DNA of 64,000 nt, from positions 62,001 through 126,000 of the forward strand of contig NZ_BMRC01000013.1 of NCBI RefSeq assembly GCF_014648435.1, read 5' to 3'. The translations under genes were made by a program, and so were the position numbers. Origin of the DNA: Nonomuraea spiralis (GTDB lineage: Bacteria; Actinomycetota; Actinomycetes; Streptosporangiales; Streptosporangiaceae). Shown piece after piece: positions 41,871 to 50,120 of the stretch (its first letter is position 1; every line of letters starts with the position of its first letter). Below the pieces are notes generated by a model. The model saw only the letters and a program-made list of their open reading frames with translations, was not told the origin of the DNA and ran no database searches.

Positions 41871-43005
41871 GCTTGCAGCCGCGAGGCCGGGTGGGCCTGT
41901 CGTCGGTCCAGCCGGCCCCGGAGGCACGGGCCGCGTAGTACGTGTAGGTGCCCTTGGTGAGCCCTTCGGCGTTCTCGGCCGCGATCGCGGCGTCGGACAC
42001 CAGGACGGCGCCGGTCCTGGGGTCGAGGATGGTCGTGTACCGCTCGGCCACCTCGTCGTCCGCCCCGAACTCGGCGGAGTAACCCTCGCTCTTGACGAAG
42101 GCGACCGCGAGGCCCGGACGTCCCAGCGGATCGACGACCGTGCCGCCCGTCGTGGTGGTCGGCAGCCCGGCCAGGAGGCGGAGGGCCGCCGCCCGTACCG
42201 CGGGGCTGACCGGCATCTCCAGGAGCGCCGCCGAGCCGGACAGGAACTGCTCGAAGCTCTCATCCTGCCGGTCCGTACGCCAGATGCCGCGCAGCCTCTC
42301 CCGCAGCGCGCCGACGTCGGTGGGCAGCGCCGCGAGGGCTCCGAGCGTGAGGTCGCCCAGCCGCCGGTCGCCGAACACGCCATCCGGTTCGACGGCCCGC
42401 GTGTACACGCAGCCGGAGGGCTTGTCACCCACCCGGACCTTCCCGCAGTCCTTGGCGGGCGTGCCCGGGGTGCAGACCCGCTGGGCCGACGACGGCGAGC
42501 CGGCCGCCTTCCAGAGGCGTTCGTCGGCGGGCGTGGCCGGACGCACGCTCTCCAGCCGAACCCACGCCTGGACGGGATCGCGCGGATCGCGGGGCTGCCA
42601 CAGATCGACGCGGGAGACGCGCAGCACGTTGAACCTCGTGTTCCCCGCCGTCACCCGCATCAGGCTGCTGTTGAGCAGCGGCCTGTGCCAGTACGCCCCC
42701 GTCCGGTCGGGAAGCCGGGCGACGTCGTCGGCGAGCCGGAGCAGGGCGTCGTTGCCGCGGGGCGGCGTGATCACCGGTCCGGGAGCCGGCGTCAGGCCCG
42801 CCACCAGGGCGATGACGGCGGTGACGACGGCGACGGTCGCCGCGGCGGTCCACCCCCAGGTGGCGCGGCGGCGCGCGGCCCGGCCCCGGACCGCCGACGG
42901 CTGGGCCTGGGCCGCCGACAGCCGGGCGCGGGCCCGGTCGACCACCTCGGACGACGGCGGCGGCGCATCAGGCAGGGACTTCGCCAGCAGGCCGAACTCA
43001 TCCAC
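41848..43005 (-). CDS. CU044_5270-like membrane protein, probable ECF sigma partner
   Basis: 385 residues. A short cytosolic N-terminus (DEFGLLAKSLPDAPPPSSEVVDRARARL), one membrane helix (about 50-70, WTAAATVAVVTAVIALVAGL) and an outer domain of about 300 residues with LRLADDVARLPDRTGAYW. This layout is shared by a large actinobacterial family encoded just after ECF sigma genes. The GTG at 43005 overlaps the sigma-factor stop by 8 nt. It may restrain the sigma factor or sense envelope conditions; it lacks a visible zinc anti-sigma HxxxCxxC motif. Confidence 0.7.
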   Translation of the reverse strand: MDEFGLLAKSLPDAPPPSSEVVDRARARLSAAQAQPSAVRGRAARRRATWGWTAAATVAVVTAVIALVAGLTPAPGPVITPPRGNDALLRLADDVARLPDRTGAYWHRPLLNSSLMRVTAGNTRFNVLRVSRVDLWQPRDPRDPVQAWVRLESVRPATPADERLWKAAGSPSSAQRVCTPGTPAKDCGKVRVGDKPSGCVYTRAVEPDGVFGDRRLGDLTLGALAALPTDVGALRERLRGIWRTDRQDESFEQFLSGSAALLEMPVSPAVRAAALRLLAGLPTTTTGGTVVDPLGRPGLAVAFVKSEGYSAEFGADDEVAERYTTILDPRTGAVLVSDAAIAAENAEGLTKGTYTYYAARASGAGWTDDRPTRPRGCKLSSRPIP

Positions 43006-43549
43006 GATTGTCCTCCAGAGGGTTGACGTCGCCGAGCGCCTTGCGGAGTTGTCCGCGGGCGCGGTTGAGGCGGGAGGCGACCGTGCCGGCCGGGATGTCC
43101 AGCGCGGCGGCGACCTCGGCGTGGCTGAGGCCGCCCAGCGCGTGGAGCAGGACGACGTCGCGGTCCCGGCGCTTGAGTCCGGCAAGCGCCCCCGCGAGCC
43201 TGCCGGTCAGCCCGCTCGCCGCCACCCGTGCCAGGGTCGCGTCCTCGTGGCTGTGCTCCTCGCGCTCCGCCATCCGGCCGAGCGCCTTCCATTTGCGCAG
43301 CTCACTGCGGTGGTGCCGTGCGATGAGATGCGTGGCGATCCCGTACAACCAGGGCCGTACGGCGCCACGGGACGGGTCGTAGCCACCCCGGTACGCGGCC
43401 AGGAACACCTCGGCGGCCGTGTCGTCGGCGACGTCCGCGGACAGCCGTCTGGCGATGTAGCGGTGGATCTCCGCGAAGTGCGCGGTGAAGATCTCCTCCC
43501 AGTCGGCCCGGAGATCGGGCGGGCCGGTGAGGCCGGGCGGTGTGGCCAT
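42998..43549 (-). CDS. ECF RNA polymerase sigma factor
   Basis: 183 residues. Region 2 reads FTAHFAEIHRYIARRL, then DDTAAEVFLAAYRGG and PWLYGIATHLIARHHR. Region 4 reads AGLKRRDRDVVLLHALGGLSHAEVAAALDIPAGTVASRLNRAR, a helix-turn-helix for the -35 box. It is followed directly by a membrane protein in the same operon, a typical sensor pairing. Confidence 0.88.
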   Translation of the reverse strand: MATPPGLTGPPDLRADWEEIFTAHFAEIHRYIARRLSADVADDTAAEVFLAAYRGGYDPSRGAVRPWLYGIATHLIARHHRSELRKWKALGRMAEREEHSHEDATLARVAASGLTGRLAGALAGLKRRDRDVVLLHALGGLSHAEVAAALDIPAGTVASRLNRARGQLRKALGDVNPLEDNRG

Positions 43550-43636
43550 GCAGGCAACTCCGATGGATCGAGTGAACGCCGGACACCTCTTGTTGCCCAG
43601 AGCCTCGCAGTGCTTTCACGCGGCGGCTTCGGCCGG

Positions 43637-44308
43637 TCAGTGACGCGGGGGGCGGTGGGTGAGATCGGCGGCGAGGACGGACTCCAGACCGGCGAGGTCG
43701 CCGGTGCGCGCGGCGGCCAGGAACGCGCCCACGAGGCGGCGGTGCGCGGCGGCCTCCACCGGGCGGCGCCGGTCGGTGGACAGCCGCGCGTGGGCACGCC
43801 GCACGAGCTGCCGCGTGTGGTCCGTGCCCAGGCCGAGGACCTCGGAGATCCGCCGGTAGGGATAGTCGAACGCCTTGCGCAGCAGGTACGAGGCGCGTTC
43901 GGCGGGCGTCAGCCGCTCCAGCAGCAACCTGATCGCCAGGTCGGCCTCCTCGTGCCGTTCGGCCGCCGTCTCGGGGCCGGGGTCGTGGTCCACGGTCTCG
44001 GGCAGCCACGGCCCGGCGCACGTCTCGCGGCGCCGGCGCGCGGACTGGGCGACGTTGAGCGCCAGCCTGGTGGTGGTCGTCGCGAGGAACGCGGGCGGGC
44101 TGATGACGACCGAGCGGTCGGCGCGCCGCCACCGCAACCACGCCTCCTGGACCACGTCCTCGGCCTCGCCCACGTCCTCAAGGACCCGCAGGGCGATCCC
44201 GTACAGCCTGGGGCGCGAGGTGGCGAACACCGAGGTGGCCGCGTCCAGTTCGCCGGACGGCGGGCGGCTGCCTGTCGCGTCGTCCCTGCCCGGCTCCAGC
44301 ATGTTCAT
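43637..44308 (-). CDS. SigJ-like ECF sigma factor with truncated C-terminal domain
   Basis: About 223 residues. Region 2 (SRPRLYGIALRVLEDVGEAEDVVQEAWLRW) and region 4 (LLERLTPAERASYLLRKAFDYPYRRISEVLGL, then DHTRQLVRRAHARL) are complete. SigJ-type (ECF41-like) factors carry a SnoaL-like C-terminal domain of about 100 residues that controls activity. Here only its beginning is left (HRRLVGAFLAAARTGDLAGLESVLAADL) before HRPPRH and a stop. Either the protein is a shortened, possibly constitutive form, or a frame-disrupting event removed the rest. Start ATG 44308 is a choice among several. Confidence 0.75.
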   Translation of the reverse strand: MNMLEPGRDDATGSRPPSGELDAATSVFATSRPRLYGIALRVLEDVGEAEDVVQEAWLRWRRADRSVVISPPAFLATTTTRLALNVAQSARRRRETCAGPWLPETVDHDPGPETAAERHEEADLAIRLLLERLTPAERASYLLRKAFDYPYRRISEVLGLGTDHTRQLVRRAHARLSTDRRRPVEAAAHRRLVGAFLAAARTGDLAGLESVLAADLTHRPPRH

Positions 44309-44484
44309 CGTCACGGTCTCGGCTCCGTTCGTACGACGGCATCCGGCGAATGCCACTGCCTTCACGGTCGTGTCCGGGCCTCCTCCGCCGCGCCCTTGGA
44401 AGTCCCTGGTCGACCCCCTGGCCCAGGGGCCCGGCCCCCCAGGGGACCCCGCGGGTACACCGGCAGGGCGCGGGGCGGAACCAC

Positions 44485-44519
44485 AAGCGCCCGGCCCCCC
44501 TGACAGGGGCCGGGCGCTT
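44485..44519. terminator. hairpin terminator
   Basis: A perfect 14-bp inverted repeat (44485-44498 / 44506-44519) with a 7-nt loop lies just downstream, on the minus strand, of the small gene at 44535-44828. Confidence 0.75.
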
Positions 44520-44534
44520 CGCGGGGTCAGTCCT

Positions 44535-44828
44535 TCACGTGGACGGCGACGTGGGCGGCGACGTGGACGGCGACATGGACGGCGGGCAGCGGACCGGCCG
44601 CGTCGGGGGGCCTCCGGGCCGGGCTGCCTCCTCCAGCACCTCGACCGCGTCGAGCAGTCCGCGCAGGCCGATCTCCTCGCGTTCGGCGTCCGCCGGGTCG
44701 AACAGCCAGTCGGTGACCGGCAGGTCCATCTCCGTCTCGGGGTGGCTCCGCCGGACCTCGGTCAGTTCGATGCCGACCTCGATCCGGAGCTCGTACAGCG
44801 GGTCGTCCGCGTTGTCGGGGGTGCTCAT
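44535..44828 (-). CDS. small acidic protein with a repeat-encoded tail
   Basis: 97 residues, not recognised. The first 70 residues are acidic and helical (DPLYELRIEVGIELTEVRR, DAEREEIGLRGLLDAVEVLEEA). The tail SMSPSTSPPTSPST comes from a 12-bp DNA repeat (consensus GTGGACGGCGAC on the plus strand, 44539-44582, nearly four copies), a likely replication-slippage product. It lies 6 nt after the stop of the reductase gene, so it is probably co-transcribed with it. Confidence 0.6.
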   Translation of the reverse strand: MSTPDNADDPLYELRIEVGIELTEVRRSHPETEMDLPVTDWLFDPADAEREEIGLRGLLDAVEVLEEAARPGGPPTRPVRCPPSMSPSTSPPTSPST

Positions 44829-44834
44829 GCCGGA

Positions 44835-45584
44835 TCACCCCGCGTCCCGGTCGAGCCAGTCGCGGTAGGTGATCCGGCCGAGGACGGCGCCCTCGCCGGG
44901 CACCAGCGTACGTTCGCCCGGCACGCTGCCGAAGTAGCGCGCCTCCGGGTCGGTGACCACCTCGCGCGGGTCGCCCCAGGCGGCCAGCGCCCGGCGGAAG
45001 AACTCGTCCATCCGGTACCGCGTCGGTCCGGCCACCTCCAGGCGGCCGTTCAGCGGCGCGCCCACCGCGGTCCGGCCGACCGTCCGGGCGACCTCGTCGC
45101 CGGCGACCGGCTGGAAGAGCACGGGCGCGATGTGCACCTTGCCGTCGGCGGTGGCCGCGTCGGCGATGCCGCGGGCGAACTCGAAGAACTGCGTCGCGTG
45201 CACCAGCGAGTACGGGATCGGCGACTTCTCGATCAGTCGTTCCTGGGCGATCTTCGCGGCGAAATAGTCGTTGTCGGGCATGCGTTCGGTGCCCACCACC
45301 GACAGCGCGACGTGATGGCCCACGCCCGCCGCCGCCTCGGCCGCCAGCAGGTTGCCGGTGGACGTCTCGAAGAACTCCAGTACGGCGGCCCGTTCGAACG
45401 ACGGCGAGTTCGACACGTCGATCACCACGGACGCTCCCACCAGCACCTCGGCCAGCCCCTCGCCGGTCAGCGTGTCGACCCCGGTGCCGGGCGCCGCCGC
45501 GACGGCCTCGTGCCCGTGCTCGGTCAGCTTGGTCACCAGCTTGGACCCGATCAGACCGGTTCCGCCGACCACTACGATCTTCAT
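44835..45584 (-). CDS. NmrA-like NAD(P)-binding protein
   Basis: 249 residues, atypical short-chain dehydrogenase. MKIVVVGGTGLIGSKLV binds the dinucleotide; VVIDVSNSPSFE and HHVALSVVGTERM follow, and there is no YxxxK active site in the usual place (DNDYFAAKIAQE is the nearest). The group includes redox sensors and quinone or flavin reductases. GGGAGG lies ahead of the ATG. It is divergent to the LAL regulator gene. Confidence 0.8.
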   Translation of the reverse strand: MKIVVVGGTGLIGSKLVTKLTEHGHEAVAAAPGTGVDTLTGEGLAEVLVGASVVIDVSNSPSFERAAVLEFFETSTGNLLAAEAAAGVGHHVALSVVGTERMPDNDYFAAKIAQERLIEKSPIPYSLVHATQFFEFARGIADAATADGKVHIAPVLFQPVAGDEVARTVGRTAVGAPLNGRLEVAGPTRYRMDEFFRRALAAWGDPREVVTDPEARYFGSVPGERTLVPGEGAVLGRITYRDWLDRDAG

Positions 45585-45777
45585 CGAGAGACCTCCCTCT
45601 TGTCGCCGGGGCACCCGTGTGCCGTCCGGTCACAACCAAGACCGGGCGGCCTTCCGGCCTGTGACAACCGCCGCCGTTTTCTTCCCGGAACCGGGCCGAC
45701 CGTGGGCTCGGCCGCTCGGTAGGGTGTCTGGCGACAAAGGTGCCGTGCAACAACAAACCCCAGCAAAGGGCGACACC

Positions 45778-48582
45778 GTGACCGAGACCGGGCCACTGCG
45801 GGGACGGCATCGCGAGCTGGCGGAACTGGACGCGCTGGTGGAGCGCGCCCGCGCCGGGCGCAGCGGCGCGCTCGTCGTCTTCGGCGAGGCCGGCGTCGGC
45901 AAGACCGCGCTCCTCGACCGGATGGTGGCGGCACGGCCCGGGACCGGCGTCCGGGTGGAGCGCGTCGTCGCCTGGGAGTCGGAGATGGAGCTGGCCTACG
46001 CGGGGCTCCAGCAACTGTGCGGGCCCATGATGGGCTCGGTCGTACGCCTGCCGGGCCCGCAGCGGGAGGCGATCGAGGCGGCGTTCGGCCTGCGCGCGGC
46101 CGGCGCGCCCAGCCCGTTCCTCGTCGGGCTCGCGCTGCTCGGGCTGCTCACCGAGGCCGCGGACGGCCGGGCGCTGCTCTGCGTGGTCGACGACGCCCAA
46201 TGGCTGGACGAGGCGTCGGCGCGGGCGGTCGCGTTCGCCGCCCGGCGGCTCGACGCCGAGGGGATCGCCGTCGTCCTCGCCATGCGCACCGTCGGCGCGG
46301 TGTTCACCGGGCTCCCGCGGCTCGCCGTCGAAGGACTGGGCCACGACGACTCGCACGAGCTCCTGCGCCTGGCGGTCCCCGGCGGCCTCGACCGGCGCGT
46401 ACGCGACCAGCTCGTCGCCGAGGCACGCGGCAACCCGCTCGCCCTGCGCGAGTTGCCGCGGGCGCTGAGCCCGGCCGAGATCGCCGGCGGCTTCACCCTG
46501 ACCGGCTCGATGCCGCTGGAGAGCCGCATCGAGCAGAGCCTCGTCGCGCAGCTCGCGCCGCTGCCCGGATCGGCGCGCCTCCTGCTGCTGCTGGCCGCCG
46601 CGGACCCGACCGGCGATCCCGGCCTGCTGTGGCGCGCGAGCGCGGCGCTGGGGCTCGGCCAGGCGGACTTCGACGCCGCCAAGGAGGCCGACGCGCTCAC
46701 CGTCGGCGCGCGCGTCAGCTTCCGGCACCCGCTCGTCCGGTCGGCGGTCTACCGTACGGCGTCCCAGGAGTGGCGGCGGCGCGTGCACGCCGCCCTCGCC
46801 GACGCCACCGGCGCCGGACGCGACCCCGACCGCCAGGCCTGGCACCGGGCGAGCGCGACGCTGCGCCCGGACGAGGAGGTCGCCGCCGACCTCGAACGTT
46901 CCGCCGCCCGGGCGCGCGCCCGTGGCGGAGCCGCCGCCGCGGCCGCGTTCCTGGAACGGGCGGCGGAGCTGACGCCCGACCCGGTCCTGCGCGGGCAGCG
47001 GCTGATCGCGGCGGCCGAGGCCAAGCACGACGCGGGCGCGCCCGCGGCCGCCCTGCGCCTGCTCGACACCGTCGGCGGCCATCCGCTGACCACGCTGCAG
47101 CAGGCCCTCGTCGTACGGCTGCGCGCCCGCGCCGGGTACGCACTCCGCCGCGACGCCAGCGGGCCGGGGCTCCTCCTCGCCGCGGCCCAGGGACTCGAAG
47201 GGCTCGACCCGGTGCTGGCCCGCGACACCTACATCGAGGCGCTGGCGGCGGCGATCTACGGCGGCCGGCTCGGCGACGCCGCCCAGGTGACCGCCGTGGC
47301 CACCGCCATCCTGCGCGCCACCCCCGCCACCGAAGCTCCCGCCACCGAAGCTCCTGACGGCGGGACGGCCGGGGGCGGGCGGGCGCGGGACCTGATCCTG
47401 CGCGGTCAGGCGTTGCTGGCCGCCCACGGTCAGGAGGCCGCGATCGAGACCCTGCGCCAGGCGCAGCGCGCGTTCCTGGAACAGGCCCCGGACTCCCTGG
47501 AACTGCACTGGATGTGGTTCGCCTCCCGCGCCGCCCAGGACCTCTGGGACGCCCGCGCTCTGCGCGCCCTCGCCGACCGGCAGGTCGAGCTGGCCCGCGC
47601 CGAAGGCGTCGTCACGGTGTTGCCGATCGCGCTGAGCCTGCTGATGCTGGCCCAGACCGTCGACGGCGACCTGGACGCGGCCGAGGCGTCCTGCGACGAG
47701 ATCGACGCCATCAAGGACGTCACCGGCCACCCGCTGCCGCAGTACGGAAGGCTCTTCCTGGCCGCGTACCGGGGACAGGCCGGCGAGACGGAACGGCTGG
47801 CGGCGCGGATCCGGGCCGACTCGTACGCGCGCGGCGAGGGTTACGGGCTGAGCGCGGTCAACTTCTCGCAGGCCATCCTCTACAACGGGCTGGGCCGGTT
47901 CGCCGAGGCCGTCGAGGCGGGGCGGCGCGAGCTGCCGTACACGCACGAGCTGAGCCACGCCATGCGTACCCTGCTCGAACTCGTGGAGGCGGCCGCCCAC
48001 ACCGGCGAGCAGGCGCTCGCCGAGCAGGCGTTCGAGCAACTGGCGGGCGTCACCCGGCCGGTGGGCACGAACTGGGCCCGCGCCGTGCTGACGATGGCGA
48101 GGGCGCAGCTCGGCCCGCCCGGCACGGCCGAGCCCCTGTACCGGGAGGCGATCGAACGCTTCGAACGGGAACGCATCCCGATCATGGTCGGGCGCTGCCG
48201 CCTGCTCCTCGGCGAGGAACTGAGCCGCCTGGACCGGCGCGCCGAGGCCGCCGAGCAGCTTCGGGCCGCGTACGAATCGCTGTCCGGCTGCGGCCTGAAC
48301 GGCTTCGCCGAACGCGCCGCCCGCGAGCTGCGCGCGCTCGGCCAGGCGCCGCGCGCACGCCCGTACGAACCGGCGGCCCGCCTCACCGACCAGGAGCTCA
48401 ACGTCGCCCGCCTGGCCCGCGAAGGGCTCACCAACCGCGACATCGGCGCCCGCCTGTTCATCAGCGACCGCACCGCCGAATACCACCTGCGCAAGGTCTT
48501 CATGAAACTCGGCATCAAGGCCCGCACCGACCTCCGCACCGCCCTGTCCGACCCCGACCGCCCACCCGCCTCGGCTCAGTAG
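45778..48582 (+). CDS. LAL-type LuxR-family transcriptional regulator
   Basis: 934 residues, the usual size for large ATP-binding LuxR regulators. Walker A is GEAGVGKT (36-43), Walker B lies in LLCVVDDAQWLDEAS, the middle is a long helical/TPR-like region, and the C-terminus has the LuxR helix-turn-helix (LTDQELNVARLAREGLTNRDIGARLFIS). The start is GTG 45778. A small PATEAPATEAP repeat lies near residue 520. LAL proteins often activate secondary-metabolite operons; which of the flanking units it controls cannot be told. Confidence 0.88.
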   Translation: MTETGPLRGRHRELAELDALVERARAGRSGALVVFGEAGVGKTALLDRMVAARPGTGVRVERVVAWESEMELAYAGLQQLCGPMMGSVVRLPGPQREAIEAAFGLRAAGAPSPFLVGLALLGLLTEAADGRALLCVVDDAQWLDEASARAVAFAARRLDAEGIAVVLAMRTVGAVFTGLPRLAVEGLGHDDSHELLRLAVPGGLDRRVRDQLVAEARGNPLALRELPRALSPAEIAGGFTLTGSMPLESRIEQSLVAQLAPLPGSARLLLLLAAADPTGDPGLLWRASAALGLGQADFDAAKEADALTVGARVSFRHPLVRSAVYRTASQEWRRRVHAALADATGAGRDPDRQAWHRASATLRPDEEVAADLERSAARARARGGAAAAAAFLERAAELTPDPVLRGQRLIAAAEAKHDAGAPAAALRLLDTVGGHPLTTLQQALVVRLRARAGYALRRDASGPGLLLAAAQGLEGLDPVLARDTYIEALAAAIYGGRLGDAAQVTAVATAILRATPATEAPATEAPDGGTAGGGRARDLILRGQALLAAHGQEAAIETLRQAQRAFLEQAPDSLELHWMWFASRAAQDLWDARALRALADRQVELARAEGVVTVLPIALSLLMLAQTVDGDLDAAEASCDEIDAIKDVTGHPLPQYGRLFLAAYRGQAGETERLAARIRADSYARGEGYGLSAVNFSQAILYNGLGRFAEAVEAGRRELPYTHELSHAMRTLLELVEAAAHTGEQALAEQAFEQLAGVTRPVGTNWARAVLTMARAQLGPPGTAEPLYREAIERFERERIPIMVGRCRLLLGEELSRLDRRAEAAEQLRAAYESLSGCGLNGFAERAARELRALGQAPRARPYEPAARLTDQELNVARLAREGLTNRDIGARLFISDRTAEYHLRKVFMKLGIKARTDLRTALSDPDRPPASAQ

Positions 48583-48612
48583 CCGTACCGGGCGGCCTAT
48601 AGGGCGGGGGAG

Positions 48613-49938
48613 TCAGGCGGAGGTGCTGGTGCCGGTGGTGGTCCAGGCGCGGTGGGCGGTTTCGCGGATCTCCTCGTCGGCGGTCTGTTCCACCCGGGAC
48701 ATCGCGGCGCGCAGGATGGGCGGGGTCATCAGGGAGGTGACGATGGCGACCAGGACCACCAGCGTGTACGCCTCGACGCTGAGGATGCCCAGCCGCAGCC
48801 CGACCATGGCGACCACGACCTCGATGACGCCGCGGGCGTTGAGTCCGGCGCCGAGGGCGAGGGCCTCCCAGCGGTTGAGCTTGCTGAGGCGGGCGCCGGC
48901 GTAGGCGCCGAGGAACTTGCCGACGATCGCCACGGCCAGTACGGCGAGGCCGGCCAGCAGGACCGGCGGGCGGGCGAGGGCGGTCAGGTCCATGCGCAGG
49001 CCGGCGGTGGCGAAGAAGACGGGGGCCAGGCCGTACAGGGTCACGGTGCGCAGCGGGGCGAGCCGGGCCGGGTCGACGCGGCCCGCGCTGCCGATGAGCA
49101 TGCCCATCACGAAGGCGCCGAAGACCGACTCCAGGCCGAGCGCGTGCGTCCCGGCCGAGGCGAGCACGATGAGGACGACCGCCGTCCCGACCGTCGGGCC
49201 CGCCTCGGGGGACCTGGCGGCCAGCCGCATCGCGCCGCGCACCAGCGGACGCCCGACGGTGAGGGCCAGGACGACGATGACCATCAGGTAGGCCAGCGAG
49301 GTGAGCACGGTGCCCGTGGTGACCGCGTTGACGGCCATGGCGCTGACGATCGACAACATGAACCAGCCGAACGCGTCGTCGATCATCCCGGCGGTGAGGG
49401 TGAGCTGGCCGATGTTGCGGTGCAGCAGTTTCATGTCGATGAGGGTCTTGGCCAGTACGGGGATCGCGCTCACGCACATCGCCACGCCCATGAACAGCGC
49501 GAACACCGTCATGTCGGTGCCCTCGGGGACGATGGCCTTGGGCAGCAGGAACCCGGTCGCGATGCCGAGCCCGAGCGGGATGAGCAGCCCGCCCGCGCTG
49601 ACCCCGGCCGCGGTCGCCGCCCGCTTCCGTACGAGCCCCAGGTCCATGTGGATGCCGGTCAGCCCGACCAGCAGCAGCACGCCGATCTGCCCGACGGCGT
49701 CCAGGAGGTGGAACTGGCCGGGGTCGGCGGGGAAGAGCCAGCGCTGGAAGTCCGGCGCGACGTGCGCCAGGATCGACGGCCCGAGTACGACCCCGGCGAA
49801 CAGCTCGCCCACCACGGCGGGCAGCCGGAACCGGGCCGCGAGCGCCCCGAGTGCCAGCGCGAGCGCGAGCATCAGTCCGACTTGCAGCAGGAAGACGAGC
49901 AGGTTGTGCGCGCCTATGGGGGCGATGGGCGTGTGCAT
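48613..49938 (-). CDS. monovalent cation:proton antiporter (CPA2/KefB-like)
   Basis: About 441 residues with twelve to thirteen hydrophobic segments. LPAVVGELFAGVVLGPSIL, GQIGVLLLVGLTGIHMDL, the ion-site region MIDDAFGWFMLS and ESVFGAFVMGMLIG, and LNARGVIEVVVAMVGL are CPA2 signatures. There is no RCK/TrkA nucleotide domain at the C-terminus. I chose ATG 49938 over the upstream ATG 49989 because the family starts just before the first membrane helix. Confidence 0.85.
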   Translation of the reverse strand: MHTPIAPIGAHNLLVFLLQVGLMLALALALGALAARFRLPAVVGELFAGVVLGPSILAHVAPDFQRWLFPADPGQFHLLDAVGQIGVLLLVGLTGIHMDLGLVRKRAATAAGVSAGGLLIPLGLGIATGFLLPKAIVPEGTDMTVFALFMGVAMCVSAIPVLAKTLIDMKLLHRNIGQLTLTAGMIDDAFGWFMLSIVSAMAVNAVTTGTVLTSLAYLMVIVVLALTVGRPLVRGAMRLAARSPEAGPTVGTAVVLIVLASAGTHALGLESVFGAFVMGMLIGSAGRVDPARLAPLRTVTLYGLAPVFFATAGLRMDLTALARPPVLLAGLAVLAVAIVGKFLGAYAGARLSKLNRWEALALGAGLNARGVIEVVVAMVGLRLGILSVEAYTLVVLVAIVTSLMTPPILRAAMSRVEQTADEEIRETAHRAWTTTGTSTSA

Positions 49939-49995
49939 GAATGAACCCCTGGAGGTCGGTCCGGTTCCCGAGCGCGGATGCTCATTCATCTAAAA

Positions 49996-50012
49996 ACGCC
50001 TGACACAGGCGT
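49996..50012. repeat. inverted repeat ACGCCTG-ACA-CAGGCGT
   Basis: A perfect 7+7 bp palindrome in the 182-bp gap between the antiporter start and the P450 stop. It may be an operator for the antiporter or a terminator for the P450. Confidence 0.4.
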
Positions 50013-50120
50013 CGCAACGGACGGATGGGGATGCGGCACTTTCTGAGAAACCACCCCCGGACAATCCGCACATTCGGAGAAACCGGACGTCACCGGCCTG
50101 CCGCCGGCCTGTCGCGGGCC

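Noticed and set aside
47326..47358. Short direct repeat (PATEAPATEAP) in the LAL regulator
   Set aside because: A two-copy slippage repeat in a linker; no sign of function.
44527..48486. A 1319-codon open frame on the minus strand opposite the LAL regulator
   Set aside because: It is the antisense shadow of a GC-rich gene: composition is Gly/Val/Arg/Ala-biased with no motif, while the opposite strand shows a complete LAL protein with Walker and LuxR motifs.
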